A stretch of 46,358 nucleotides of DNA. Source: Myxococcales bacterium (GTDB lineage Bacteria > Myxococcota_A > Polyangia > Haliangiales > Haliangiaceae). Location: positions 1-46,358 of the forward strand of contig JAQBQF010000199.1 of assembly GCA_028287115.1 (NCBI GenBank), written 5' to 3'. Positions 1 through 8,358 of the stretch are shown here, in pieces (the stretch's first letter is position 1; each line of letters opens with the position of its first letter). Under the pieces are notes generated by a model. That model searched no databases and had not been told where the DNA came from. It worked only from the letters and a program-made list of their open reading frames with translations. The translations under genes and the position numbers were made by a program.

Positions 1-171
1 ATACCCTTGAAGCCGTACTTCCACGGCGTCACGAGCCGCACGGGCGCGCCATCTTGTGGCGGCAGCTCCTGTCCGTAGAGCCCGGTCGCGAGGAGCGCGA
101 GCGGATTCATCGCTTCGTCGATCCGCAGACCCTCGACGTAAGGCCACGCGAGCACCTTCGTCTTCTCGGAA
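1..171 (-). pseudogene. msrP: MsrP-like molybdopterin oxidoreductase, internal fragment
   Basis: The minus-strand frame entering from the window edge reads SEKTKVLAWPYVEGLRIDEA and, further on, LLATGLYGQELPPQ and PWKYGFKG. These are strongly reminiscent of the catalytic subunit of protein-methionine-sulfoxide reductase (MsrP/YedY), a periplasmic Mo-cofactor enzyme that repairs oxidised methionines. The N-terminal half of the enzyme, with the signal peptide and Cys ligand, is absent: upstream of about 171 the sequence becomes hemF in another frame. The rest of the C-terminus lies outside the window. The fragment has no start of its own, so it is either a remnant or one side of an assembly misjoin. 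Confidence 0.72.
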
Positions 172-570
172 GAAGTAGTACGGGGTCAGGTCTGCCCCAC
201 CGCCGAACCACACCGTGTCGCCCTTCTCGAGGCACCGAAAGTTCGCGTGTACGGTCGGCACCATCGGCGAGCGCGGATGCAGCACGAGTGACACACCGGC
301 CGCCCGAAACGTCCGACCGGTGCCCGGCATGTGCTCCGCAAGCTCGGCCGGCAGCTCGCCGTCCACGCTCGACCAGTTGACTCCCGCCTTCTCGAACACC
401 GCGCCCCCCTCGAGCACGCGTGCCACTCCGCCTCCGCCGCCCGGGCGTTGCCACGGGTCGGAGCCAAAATCCTTGGCGCCATCCATGGCGGCGAGCGCAC
501 CGCAGATGTCGGTCTGAAGCTCGCGAAAATGGTTCGCCGCGCGATCGAACAAGGGAGCCACCACACGCAT
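169..570 (-). pseudogene. hemF: Coproporphyrinogen III oxidase (aerobic), N-terminal part only
   Basis: HemF oxidatively decarboxylates coproporphyrinogen III in haem synthesis. Reading from ATG at 570, about 134 codons match the family: DPWQRPGGGGGVARVLEGG near residues 41-60, then EKAGVNWSSVDGELP, VSLVLHPRSPMVPTVHANFR and the signature GGGADLTPYYFF near residues 124-134. HemF proteins are about 300 residues, so more than half is missing. After YYFF the frame stays open but turns to Arg/Ala-rich nonsense, while the next frame continues as msrP. The 52-bp gap to ubiB at 623 would hold a divergent promoter. The homology is clear; whether the break is biological is not. Confidence 0.85.
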
Positions 571-622
571 GCTACCATCGTGTCTTCGGTGTTTCGTCTT
601 CGGTCGCACCGTCTGGATCTAG

Positions 623-2047
623 ATGTGGGCCGCCTTTAGACTCGTTCGAGCGACGCGAGTATTCGCGATCATCTTCCTCAGCTACCTGTGGCAGATGTCG
701 TGGGCCAAGCTGTGGCCCACCCGGTACGGCACGCGCGATCGCTGGAAGACGATCAATCGGCGCAACGCTCGCCGGATGTATCGCGGCTTCGTTCAGTTGC
801 GCGGCGTCTACATCAAGCTCGGCCAGATCCTATCGATCATGGGGACGTTCCTGCCGCGCGAATATGTCGAGGAGCTCGAAGCACTCCAGGACGACGTCCC
901 GCCGGCTTCGTACAAAGCTATCGCGTCGACGTTCATCGCTTCCTTCGGCAAAGACCCGACGAAGGTCTTCACGCACTTCGAGAAAGAGCCCATCGCGGCC
1001 GCGTCGCTCGGTCAGGTGCACGAGGCGCGTAACGCCGCGGGTGATCGTCTCGCCGTCAAGATCCTCTATCCGAAGGTCGCGACGATCATCAAGGTCGATC
1101 TCCGCGTCCTCGGCTGGGCCCTGCGCGTCTACAAGAACTTCGTTCCGGTGCAGCAGATCGAGCGCGTGCACGAGCAACTCGCCGACATGCTCGAACGAGA
1201 GACCGATCTGCTCAACGAGGCTCGGATGATCACGCGGATGACCAAGAACTTCGAGGGCGATCCGGACGTCCTGTTCCCGAAGGTCTATCCCGAGTGGAGC
1301 AGCAAGACCGTGATGACGATGTCGTTCATGGACGGCGTCAAGATCACGAAGAAAGACGCGCTGCGCACGCTCGAGCTCGACCCGTACGATGTCGCGACCA
1401 AGCTCGTCAAAGTGTTCTACAAGCAGGTGTTCATCGATCGGTTCTTCCATGCCGATCCACACCCCGGAAACTTCTTCGTGCAGAAGGGGCCGAACGGCCA
1501 GGCGCGGATCGTCGTGCTCGATCTCGGCTCTGCGACCGAGCTGCGCGGCAACCTCGCCGACGGCATGTTCGACATCCTGTCGGGCCTGATGACCCGCAAG
1601 GACGATCTCGTGGTCAAGGGCATCAACGAGATGGGCTTCGTCGCACCCGGCGGCGACCGCGAGCTCCTCGAGCGCACCACGCGCAAATATTTCGAGAAGC
1701 TCCTCAACCTCAACATCACCGACTTCGGCAAGATCGAGCCGCACGTCGCGCAACAGCTCGCGAACCCGGAGATGAAGCGCGAAGAGCTGCGCGAGCTCAT
1801 GAAGTCGATCGCGTATCCCGAAGGCTGGTTCTACGTCGAGCGCGCGAGCGTGATCATGTTCGGCTTGCAGGCGACGCTCGCGCCGAAGCTCAACGGCATC
1901 CAGGTCGGCTTCCCGTACATCATGCAGTTCATGATCGAGCGCAACGCGAAGCGGCTCGCCGAGGTCGCGGCGAAGCCCAGCGAGCCGAAGCCCACTGCTC
2001 CACCCGAACCTCCAGCGGCGAGCGCCGACGAAGCGCTCCTCAACTGA
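623..2047 (+). CDS. ABC1/UbiB-family atypical protein kinase-like protein
   Basis: This 474-residue protein belongs to the ABC1/ADCK/UbiB family, which supports quinone or isoprenoid lipid metabolism at the membrane. Visible motifs in order are KLGQ at 65-68, the Ala-rich nucleotide loop AAASLGQVH at 125-133, the VKI lysine at 146, paired glutamates near 191-198, the catalytic loop HADPHPGN at 276-283 and DLG at 300-302 in place of DFG. A hydrophobic stretch at about residues 12-24 could contact the membrane. The tail from about 450 is Pro/Ala/Ser-rich. The start ATG is at 623. The next gene begins 1 nt after the stop, suggesting coupled translation. The quinone link is a family inference. 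Confidence 0.9.
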   Translation: MWAAFRLVRATRVFAIIFLSYLWQMSWAKLWPTRYGTRDRWKTINRRNARRMYRGFVQLRGVYIKLGQILSIMGTFLPREYVEELEALQDDVPPASYKAIASTFIASFGKDPTKVFTHFEKEPIAAASLGQVHEARNAAGDRLAVKILYPKVATIIKVDLRVLGWALRVYKNFVPVQQIERVHEQLADMLERETDLLNEARMITRMTKNFEGDPDVLFPKVYPEWSSKTVMTMSFMDGVKITKKDALRTLELDPYDVATKLVKVFYKQVFIDRFFHADPHPGNFFVQKGPNGQARIVVLDLGSATELRGNLADGMFDILSGLMTRKDDLVVKGINEMGFVAPGGDRELLERTTRKYFEKLLNLNITDFGKIEPHVAQQLANPEMKREELRELMKSIAYPEGWFYVERASVIMFGLQATLAPKLNGIQVGFPYIMQFMIERNAKRLAEVAAKPSEPKPTAPPEPPAASADEALLN

Positions 2048-2048
2048 C

Positions 2049-2381
2049 GTGGAATTCACCGGCCCTGTTCAGAAGCTGTTGATGGCGATCGTGCTCTCCG
2101 CGATCAAGAAGGGCGCGCACACGATCCGGATGAATAAGGATCCGCTGATCGTATTCTTCGACATCGGAGACAGAACGATCGAAGAGATTCGCCCACCCGA
2201 ACTGATTCGCGAGCGGCTGGTCGACGAGCTCAAGAAGCTCGCCGAGATGCAGCCGGACGATCACACCGGTTTCTTCGTGCTCGAGCTCGCCGATGGGACG
2301 TCGCACCGGCTGCAGATCGAGCTCGGCGATGGCTTCCAGGTGTTTCGGATCAAGCTCGAAGCGGTCGAGCTGCTTCACTGA
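2049..2381 (+). CDS. Small protein resembling the GspE/PilB N-terminal domain (copy 1)
   Basis: This 110-residue protein starts with GTG, 1 nt after ubiB. It is clearly paralogous to the protein ending at 5216: both have an MA(I/L)VLSAxxxGAH segment, then V(F)xxxGxxxxEE(I/M)RxPxEL and a VDELK helix. The order recalls the N2 region of type II secretion and type IV pilus ATPases (GASDIHIEP, then RVRFRIDG, then a helix and a Gly-containing hairpin), but there is no Walker A domain. The resemblance is from pattern reading only. It could be a stand-alone, degenerate copy of that fold; its role is unknown. No signal peptide is seen, so it is probably cytosolic. Confidence 0.8.
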   Translation: MEFTGPVQKLLMAIVLSAIKKGAHTIRMNKDPLIVFFDIGDRTIEEIRPPELIRERLVDELKKLAEMQPDDHTGFFVLELADGTSHRLQIELGDGFQVFRIKLEAVELLH

Positions 2382-3406
2382 GCGAGCGGATCCGGCGGGC
2401 GCAGCCAGTGCGTGTCGGCGGCGGGAACATGTCCCGTCGTGAGCTTGTGCGCTGCGAGGAATCCTTCGGCTTCGAGCGGGCCCGGTGCGGGCAGCACATG
2501 CGGCGCTTGGATCTCCGCGATCCAATCGACACAGCTCGCCTGCTTGCGCAGGAAGGCATCGCCTTCGACGGCCGCGACGCGCGTCCAGACGATCTGGATC
2601 TTCGTACGCAGGATGACGTCGTTGCTCGCGAGGCTGCACAGGTTGTCCGGATGCGACATCAGGATCTCGAACACGCTCGCCCGATCCTCGATGTCGTTCG
2701 TCGTCGCGTAGACGTTGACGAAGCCGTGCGGCCGGGTCGTTTCCTTAACGGGTTTGGCGTACTGAAAGCCGATCGGGTTCTGTAGCCGCCATTCGGGATC
2801 ATCGGGCCAGGTGTCGCGCATCAGCTCGGCATCGAGCATGTGAAACACCTCGTGATGCACGACATCATCGACGGTGAAAGCGCTCGTAGGATCATATCCT
2901 TCCGTGAAGTACTCGACGCTGATCAGCAACCGATGCCCCGATGGATCCGCCGTTCCGGCCGGCCGGCGGTCGAGGTTCGCCGCCTCCTCGATGCCATGTA
3001 GCTTCGCGGTGGCGCCCACCTGATCCGTGTTCTGTTGATACTCGATGCGGTTGCACAACGAGACGTGCTGGATGTTGGCCGCGGACAGCACGCTCGTCGG
3101 ATAACGATCGAACGCCCGCGTGATCGCCTCGAGCGTGGTTCCATCAAGATGATCGGATTCGGCGGCGAGCTCGCACACCGCACAGACGTCCGCCGTGCGC
3201 GCGTTTCCCGGGTCGTCGCACGAGGACGTCCGGACCTCGAGGCCGCGCATGTCCAGGCGGATCCCTGCGCGGCCGAGTGCGGTGCGGAGCGTGACGATTC
3301 GCGAATCGTAGCTCGGTGGGGGATCTGGAAAGGTCGGCAGCGCGGCGGGCGTCACGTGCGATGGCCCGCAGCCCGCGATCACCGCGATGACCAAGCTCCC
3401 TCGCAC
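2375..3406 (-). CDS. Putative zinc metallopeptidase lipoprotein (HExxH)
   Basis: This 343-residue protein has a short hydrophobic N-terminus and a lipobox (VIAGC, Cys13), so it is probably a lipoprotein. A zinc-binding HEVFH motif sits at residues 185-189. About 50 residues later comes GFVNVYATTNDIEDRASVFE, where the acidic residues resemble the downstream ligand region of zincin-like putative metallopeptidases. Several Cys in residues 60-120 may form disulfides. It is convergent with the small gene ending at 2381, overlapping by 7 bp, and divergent from the lipoprotein gene at 3653 across a 246-bp gap. The substrate is unknown, and no close named family was recognised. Confidence 0.82.
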   Translation of the reverse strand: MRGSLVIAVIAGCGPSHVTPAALPTFPDPPPSYDSRIVTLRTALGRAGIRLDMRGLEVRTSSCDDPGNARTADVCAVCELAAESDHLDGTTLEAITRAFDRYPTSVLSAANIQHVSLCNRIEYQQNTDQVGATAKLHGIEEAANLDRRPAGTADPSGHRLLISVEYFTEGYDPTSAFTVDDVVHHEVFHMLDAELMRDTWPDDPEWRLQNPIGFQYAKPVKETTRPHGFVNVYATTNDIEDRASVFEILMSHPDNLCSLASNDVILRTKIQIVWTRVAAVEGDAFLRKQASCVDWIAEIQAPHVLPAPGPLEAEGFLAAHKLTTGHVPAADTHWLRPPDPLAQ

Positions 3407-3652
3407 GCGGCCTGGTCTCGCAGAGATCGTGCCAGCGCGAAGCGCGTGTTTCGGGGTCGCCGAGAGGCTTTACTGAGGCAACGGCGCCACAGGTCGTGTC
3501 GCGCGCGCGTCACGCGTCAACGATCACGCGCGGTATCGCGTGTCAGCGGTTCGTAAGGCTTGCCGCTCCGCGGAATCCCCAATCTCGGCGCCGGGTAGCA
3601 ATGCCTGTTAACAGTCCGGGCGCGACCGCGTCTTGGGACGAGGAGGTCAGGT

Positions 3653-4105
3653 ATGTCGAAACGATTGTTTGGGGTCTTGTCACTTGTCACCGCGTGCGCG
3701 ACGTCGCAGCCGAAGCCCTCGGCTCCTTTGTGCGATCGGCAAGGTGCGCCCGCGTGCGGCAACATCGGCCAGACGGGAGTTGCATACGATCCGAAGTCGG
3801 CGGTCGTCATTCGACCCGAGATGCGTGCAAGCACACAGACGGCACAGCCGGCGATCGAGCGCACGCTGCTCGCTCCACAGCCACGAGCTCAGACCTTGCT
3901 CGCGGCGCATACAAGACCGCCGGGCCCGCCGCCGGACGCAATACCGCCGCGCCAGGCGCTGCTCGCTCCGCACACCAAGCCGCTGCTGGCCCCGCGCGCA
4001 TCCGGTGACGCGCAGCTGACGATGGGGCGCCCGCTCGCCTCCGCCGGCGAGGAGCCCATGTGCGGCAACGCGATGTCCAAGGGTGGCACGCACAGGTGTC
4101 CGTAG
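3653..4105 (+). CDS. Hypothetical Pro-rich lipoprotein
   Basis: This 150-residue protein has a lipobox ending at Cys15 (SLVTAC). A near-perfect ribosome binding site, AGGAGGT at 3641-3647, lies 5 nt before the ATG, so strong translation is expected. The mature part is low complexity: an LLA(P/A) unit recurs about four times between residues 70 and 113, rich in Pro, Arg and Ala. Three Cys pairs or singles (near 27, 35, 137 and 149) could form disulfides. The downstream ferritin-like gene starts inside its last codons, so the two are probably co-translated. No function is recognised. Confidence 0.75.
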   Translation: MSKRLFGVLSLVTACATSQPKPSAPLCDRQGAPACGNIGQTGVAYDPKSAVVIRPEMRASTQTAQPAIERTLLAPQPRAQTLLAAHTRPPGPPPDAIPPRQALLAPHTKPLLAPRASGDAQLTMGRPLASAGEEPMCGNAMSKGGTHRCP

Positions 4106-4854
4106 CGGAAGCGCAGCTCGAGCTCGCGTGGATGGGCGGTGCGACGGAGCGGCGCCTGCGTCACGCGCGCCCCGACTTCGATGATCTCCCGTGGGGTTCG
4201 TTCGACGCGACGCAGATCGATCCGGCAGATCCGGATCTGATCGAGTCGCGGCAGGTATGGACCAACGGTGTGTTCACCGAGTACGCGAGCGCCGCCGCGT
4301 TCAGCGCGATGAACATCGCGTTCCTCGAATGTCAGGCGCCGATCGATCTGTGTGCGGCGGCGGCGGACTTCGCGGTCGACGAGCTCGTTCACGTCACGCT
4401 CGTGTCGCGCCTCGTGATGACGCTCGGCGGCGCGACGCCCTATCTCGTCGACCTCGCCAAGATCGCGCCCGTCCGCTCCGATCTGCCGCCGCGGCTGCGC
4501 GCCGCCGAGCTCGCGATCAAGATCTCGTGCGTCGGCGAAGCCCTGAGCTTGCCCGCGCTCTCGCGCTCGCATCGCGGTGCGAAGCATCCGCTCGCGCGCG
4601 CCGTGCTCGCCCGCCTGCGCCACGATGAAGGACCGCACGCATCGATCGGCCACTGGTTTCTCACCTGGGCAGGCCCGTGGCTGACACGTGGTGATCGCGA
4701 CCACCTCGGAATGGTCGCGACGGAGGCGATCGCGCTGTACTCCCAGCTCTGGCGCGACGGCGACGTCGGCTATCGCGACTACATGGAGACCGCGGTCGAA
4801 GAGCGCATCATCCGCCGGCTCGCAAGAGCTGGGATCTCCTGCGAGGCTCGATAG
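4060..4854 (+). CDS. Ferritin-like-fold protein
   Basis: The 264 residues are mostly helical and carry three spaced acidic/His clusters: VDELVH near 108-113, GEALSLP near 158-164 and RHDEGPH near 188-194. This E-H pattern is what a ferritin-like diiron four-helix bundle would show, so a metal-dependent oxidase or storage role is possible. Substrate and iron binding are inferred. A GTG at 4060 follows GAGGAG (4049-4054) by 5 nt, which favours this start, with a 46-bp overlap on the lipoprotein gene. A second GTG at 4096 would shorten the overlap to 10 bp. The pairing with an exported lipoprotein is odd because this protein has no signal peptide. Confidence 0.8.
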   Translation: MRQRDVQGWHAQVSVAEAQLELAWMGGATERRLRHARPDFDDLPWGSFDATQIDPADPDLIESRQVWTNGVFTEYASAAAFSAMNIAFLECQAPIDLCAAAADFAVDELVHVTLVSRLVMTLGGATPYLVDLAKIAPVRSDLPPRLRAAELAIKISCVGEALSLPALSRSHRGAKHPLARAVLARLRHDEGPHASIGHWFLTWAGPWLTRGDRDHLGMVATEAIALYSQLWRDGDVGYRDYMETAVEERIIRRLARAGISCEAR

Positions 4855-4880
4855 CCGAGCCGTACCCGACAGAGCCCCGA

Positions 4881-5216
4881 GTGCCCAGTCGCGACTGCTT
4901 ACGATGGTGTGATGCAATCGCTGACCAGGACCTCCAGCCGATGCTGATGGCCCTCGTACTCTCGGCGACCCGACGCGGTGCGCACGCGTTCGAGACGATC
5001 GAGCAGGATCAGCTGCTCCGCGTGTTCCTCGAAGTTGGCACGACGCGCGTCGAGGAGATGCGTCTGCCCCGCGAGCTGCGCGAATCGCTCGTCGACGAGC
5101 TGAAGGAGCTGACCGACGACAAGATCCTCGATTTCGGCGCCGGTCGCCGCTACACGCTGCAGATCCAGCTCGGCCCGAGTCCGCGGATCTTCCGGGTCGA
5201 GCTCGAACCCGCCTGA
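4881..5216 (+). CDS. Small protein resembling the GspE/PilB N-terminal domain (copy 2)
   Basis: This is a 111-residue paralogue of the protein at 2049-2381. Shared parts are the LMALVLSAxxxGAH start, VEEMRLPRELRESLVDELK, a C-terminal hairpin LQIQLGP and the ending (R)IFRVELE. As in copy 1, only the small N-terminal-type domain is present and there is no ATPase core. The GTG start at 4881 is the longest option. ATG at 4941 would remove residues that align with copy 1, so the longer form is preferred. It follows the ferritin-like gene by 26 nt and may be in its operon. Function unknown. Confidence 0.75.
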   Translation: MPSRDCLRWCDAIADQDLQPMLMALVLSATRRGAHAFETIEQDQLLRVFLEVGTTRVEEMRLPRELRESLVDELKELTDDKILDFGAGRRYTLQIQLGPSPRIFRVELEPA

Positions 5217-5218
5217 CG

Positions 5219-5998
5219 TCAGTGCGCGTTGCGCTTGCGGCCGAGCTTCGCGAATTGTTCGAGGAGCGGCAGGCCGATCGCGGGGAACGGGCGCAGCAGA
5301 TGGATCAGTGCCGCGCGATACGCGGGCATCGTCTTCACGAGCCTCGGGCTGTCGAGGAGCTCGACCGCCGCATCGGCGACCGCATCGACCGTTAGCAGGC
5401 TGCCGGACGAGAACAGGATGCCCGCGGCCGCGTCGTGTGCGACGGCGTTCGTCATCTCGCCCGCGATTGCATCCGGACACAGCGCGCTGATCTCGATCGG
5501 GCGCCGCGCGCGCTTGAGCTCGCCCGCGAGCGAGAGTGAATAGCCGAGGACCGCGTGCTTCGTGGCGCCGTAGACCGCGAGACCGGGCGCGGGGACGATC
5601 GCCGACAGCGAAGCGATGTTGATGATCGAGCCTTCTTTCATCACGCCGAGCGCCGCGTGACATCCCCAGATCACCCCGAGCAGATTCACCTCGACCGTCC
5701 GCCGAACGTCGGCATCCTTCATCTCCCAGGTTTCACCGACCATCAGCACGCCGGCGTTGTTGATCCAGACGGTCAGTGGTCCGCGTGATTCGGCTGCGCG
5801 CGCGATCGCTCGATGCGATTCGGGATCACGGACGTCCTGCTTCAACGCCCACGCGCCCGGAAGCCCCGCGGCGGTCGCTTGCGCGGAGGCTTCATCGATA
5901 TCGGTGACGAGCACGTGGAGTCCACGCTTCGCGAGGCGCTCGGCGATGCTCCGCCCGAGCCCGCGTCCGGCGCCCGTGACAACTGCTGTGAATGGCAC
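5219..5998 (-). CDS. Short-chain dehydrogenase/reductase
   Basis: A classical SDR of about 259 residues and probably cytosolic NAD(P)H-dependent oxidoreductase. It has the dinucleotide motif TGAGRGLG just after the N-terminus, NNAG, a Ser in NIASLSA and the catalytic YGATK. An acidic DID after the second strand suggests an NAD preference, which is an inference. The frame is open back to 6097, but the extra N-terminal residues are unlike the family and would run into the preceding gene. GTG at 5998 places VPFTAVVTGAG correctly and leaves 74 bp after the upstream lipoprotein gene. The C-terminal helix PFPAIGLPLLEQFAK may be a membrane-associating extension. Substrate unknown. Confidence 0.88.
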   Translation of the reverse strand: MPFTAVVTGAGRGLGRSIAERLAKRGLHVLVTDIDEASAQATAAGLPGAWALKQDVRDPESHRAIARAAESRGPLTVWINNAGVLMVGETWEMKDADVRRTVEVNLLGVIWGCHAALGVMKEGSIINIASLSAIVPAPGLAVYGATKHAVLGYSLSLAGELKRARRPIEISALCPDAIAGEMTNAVAHDAAAGILFSSGSLLTVDAVADAAVELLDSPRLVKTMPAYRAALIHLLRPFPAIGLPLLEQFAKLGRKRNAH

Positions 5999-6072
5999 CC
6001 GAGGACAGTACACCGTCACCTTGTAAGTGGTGCCGGCAGATCTGGTCTGAGCCCAGGGCCGAGCTCGGGCCG

Positions 6073-7230
6073 TTACTGGATCACGACAGGTGCACACGTC
6101 GAGACGCCCGCGCCGTCGATGTTGTACGGCAGGTTCTGCTTCACGATGGTGTACGTGCTGGTCGCGCGGTTGATCGCGCGGATCGTCGAGTTCGGGCTAC
6201 CCGGGATGTCCTCGGTCGTGACGAACACGTAGAACGTGCCGCCCCACTGCGCGAATGCCCAGTCGCGGATGTTCGCGCCAAGGCCGGTGGTGCCGAGGTT
6301 CCACGTCGTGCCGACCGGCGAGCCGTCGGTCTTGTTGATCTCCTGGACGTACGCCGGCGAGTTGATCCGCGGGAAGAAGCCGTAGAGCTTGGCTTCGTTG
6401 GTGCCGGTGAGCTCGGGCGAGTAGTCGGCCGCCGCGCCGATCGTGTGGACGACGACGGGCGTCAGGTTGCCGCCGTGCGTGTCGTCGTACGCGAGCTGAC
6501 GCGGGCTCGCCGATGCATCGAACTGGCCGCCGGCCAGGTACAGCTTCTCGGTGTCGACGCCCGGCATGTCGGTCGAGAAGCCCATGCCGAACAAGTGCAT
6601 GTTACTCGCGCTGATCGTGTTGTTCGCCTTCGTGCAGGCCGCGGTCGTGAGCGAGACGTTGAACAGCTCGCCGGTCGTGTAGAGCACCCAGGCAACGCCA
6701 TCGCGATCGACCGACATCGAGAACGGCATCGCGGCGCCGCCCGGCGGTTGCTGGATCGACGTGCCGTTGTTCGGGCAATTCAGCGTGCCGATGATCGTCA
6801 GCGGATCCGCCGGCAGCTTGCGCGGATCGAAGCTCATGAAGTGGTTCTGCTCGTCGACGACATAGACGAGATCGACGCCGTCCGCCGTGCACGCGTTCGC
6901 GCACGTTCCACCGGGGCCGCACATCGTGCCCGCGCCACAGGTCATCGAGACCGCGCCGAACGTGCCGTCCGCGTTGCACGCGACGACGTCCATGCCGTTA
7001 CATGCGGGGCCGGCGGCGGGATCGCATTGCACGCACCCGAGCGCTGGTGTGCACGCGTCCGAGCAGGTCTGACTCTGAAACATGCCGCCGACGCACTTCA
7101 AGAACGACCCGCCCTCGCACTTCGTTTCGGTGCCGGTGCAGGTGGCACCGCTGCCGCCGTCGGTGGTTCCTTTGTCGATGTGCGAGGCGCACGCGCCGAA
7201 GATCAAGATCGCGAGGACGAGACGGCCCAT
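6073..7230 (-). CDS. Cys-rich lipoprotein with a possible propeller-like C-terminal domain
   Basis: This 385-residue protein has a lipobox IFGAC (Cys14). A Cys-rich segment follows (about 14 Cys in residues 30-115, in repeats such as CTGTETKC, GGSFLKC and CGAGTMC). It resembles short EGF-like or lectin-like disulfide units common on myxobacterial surface lipoproteins. The remainder, DLVYVVDEQNHFMSFDP and WAFAQWGGTFYVFVTTE, looks like beta-propeller strands. It lies 25 nt downstream of the BNR gene on the same strand and probably belongs to the same transcript. Function unknown; an outer-surface sensor or adhesin is only a guess. Confidence 0.78.
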   Translation of the reverse strand: MGRLVLAILIFGACASHIDKGTTDGGSGATCTGTETKCEGGSFLKCVGGMFQSQTCSDACTPALGCVQCDPAAGPACNGMDVVACNADGTFGAVSMTCGAGTMCGPGGTCANACTADGVDLVYVVDEQNHFMSFDPRKLPADPLTIIGTLNCPNNGTSIQQPPGGAAMPFSMSVDRDGVAWVLYTTGELFNVSLTTAACTKANNTISASNMHLFGMGFSTDMPGVDTEKLYLAGGQFDASASPRQLAYDDTHGGNLTPVVVHTIGAAADYSPELTGTNEAKLYGFFPRINSPAYVQEINKTDGSPVGTTWNLGTTGLGANIRDWAFAQWGGTFYVFVTTEDIPGSPNSTIRAINRATSTYTIVKQNLPYNIDGAGVSTCAPVVIQ

Positions 7231-7255
7231 GCGATTAGTATCGCTGACTCGCGTC

Positions 7256-8356
7256 TCAGACCGAAGCGAACGTCACCGCGTGCACAGGTGGGAGATGGTG
7301 AGAGACGGTCGTCCATGTATCGCCTCGGTCGCGGCTCGCGAACACGTTCCCGGTGGTCGAACCGAAGGCGAGCGTGCCCTCGGCCGACATCGAAAACCCG
7401 TGGCGAAATACCAGGTCATAGGCGAAGGAGTCCGGCAGCCCGCGCGACAAGACGTCGAACGACCTGCCGCCATCTCGGGTCCGGGTGACGACGAGCTTGC
7501 CGCCGATCGGCGTTCGCTTCTGGTCGCTCTCGGCCGGGATGAACCATGCCGTATTCGCGTCGAACGGATCGACGACAACGGTGAACCCGAACGTCGACGG
7601 GCCGGCTTCTGTGATCTCGGTCCACGTCGCCATGTCGTCGGTCGAGTGGAAGATCCCGTTGTGATGCTGCGACCACCACACGTGCGGGTGCATCGCGCAT
7701 TGCACGAGATAGTGCGGATCCTGAATATCGGGATCGAGCGCGCGCTCGGGTGGCATGTACGCGGCGCGCATGCCCTTCGCCATGTTCTCCCAGCTCGCGC
7801 CACCGTCGCGCGAACGCCAGATCCCGCCGCAACTGACGGCGGCGACCACGGTCTTCGGCTCGCGCGGATGCACCGCGATCGAGTGAATGCCGGGATCGTC
7901 AGCGCCACCGCCGAACCAGTTCTTGCGCGAGGGATGAAACCACAGCGCCTCGTTGAGCTTCCACGAGACGCCGCGATCGTCGGAGCGAAACAACCCGCCG
8001 GGTAACGTTCCGCACCACAGCGCACCGTCGTGATCGAGTGCGGGTGACAGCGCCCACACGAGCGACGTGCTCCATTTGATCGGTTGGCCGCTGGGAGATT
8101 TTTCGCCGGCGCCTTCCGGCTGCGGTGGATATTGCGGCGTCCCGATCTCGGTCCAGGTGACACCGCGATCGTCGGAGCGATGCAGCTTGACGCCGAAGTG
8201 CCCATGGTCGAGGGCCACGTACCAACCACCGCGCGGATCGACCATCGCGAGCGTGACGTTGTCGCCGACAAACGCCGCGCGCGTCACGCGATAGGAATCG
8301 GCATGCGGTTCGGCGACGAACAACCCTTTGCGAGTCGAGACGAGGAGCAAGTGCAT
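7256..8356 (-). CDS. BNR/sialidase-type beta-propeller protein
   Basis: This 366-residue protein has at least six Asp-box (BNR) motifs of the type SxDxGxTW: SDDRGVTW, SDDRGVSW, SRDGGASW, STDDMATW, TRDGGRSF and SRDRGDTW, spread over the whole length. This predicts a six- or seven-bladed propeller. The start MHLLLVSTRKGLFVA is a first strand rather than a signal peptide, so the protein is probably cytosolic, unlike secreted sialidases. No sialidase arginine triad was identified. The MoaD-like gene ends 2 nt upstream, indicating tight co-translation. Propellers of this type with a MoaD-like partner are, from memory, found together in other bacteria; function is unsettled. Confidence 0.87.
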   Translation of the reverse strand: MHLLLVSTRKGLFVAEPHADSYRVTRAAFVGDNVTLAMVDPRGGWYVALDHGHFGVKLHRSDDRGVTWTEIGTPQYPPQPEGAGEKSPSGQPIKWSTSLVWALSPALDHDGALWCGTLPGGLFRSDDRGVSWKLNEALWFHPSRKNWFGGGADDPGIHSIAVHPREPKTVVAAVSCGGIWRSRDGGASWENMAKGMRAAYMPPERALDPDIQDPHYLVQCAMHPHVWWSQHHNGIFHSTDDMATWTEITEAGPSTFGFTVVVDPFDANTAWFIPAESDQKRTPIGGKLVVTRTRDGGRSFDVLSRGLPDSFAYDLVFRHGFSMSAEGTLAFGSTTGNVFASRDRGDTWTTVSHHLPPVHAVTFASV

Positions 8357-8358
8357 CG

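Noticed and set aside
5992..7488. 498-residue plus-strand frame
   Set aside because: Arg/Asp/Val-rich shadow of the SDR, lipoprotein and BNR genes on the minus strand.
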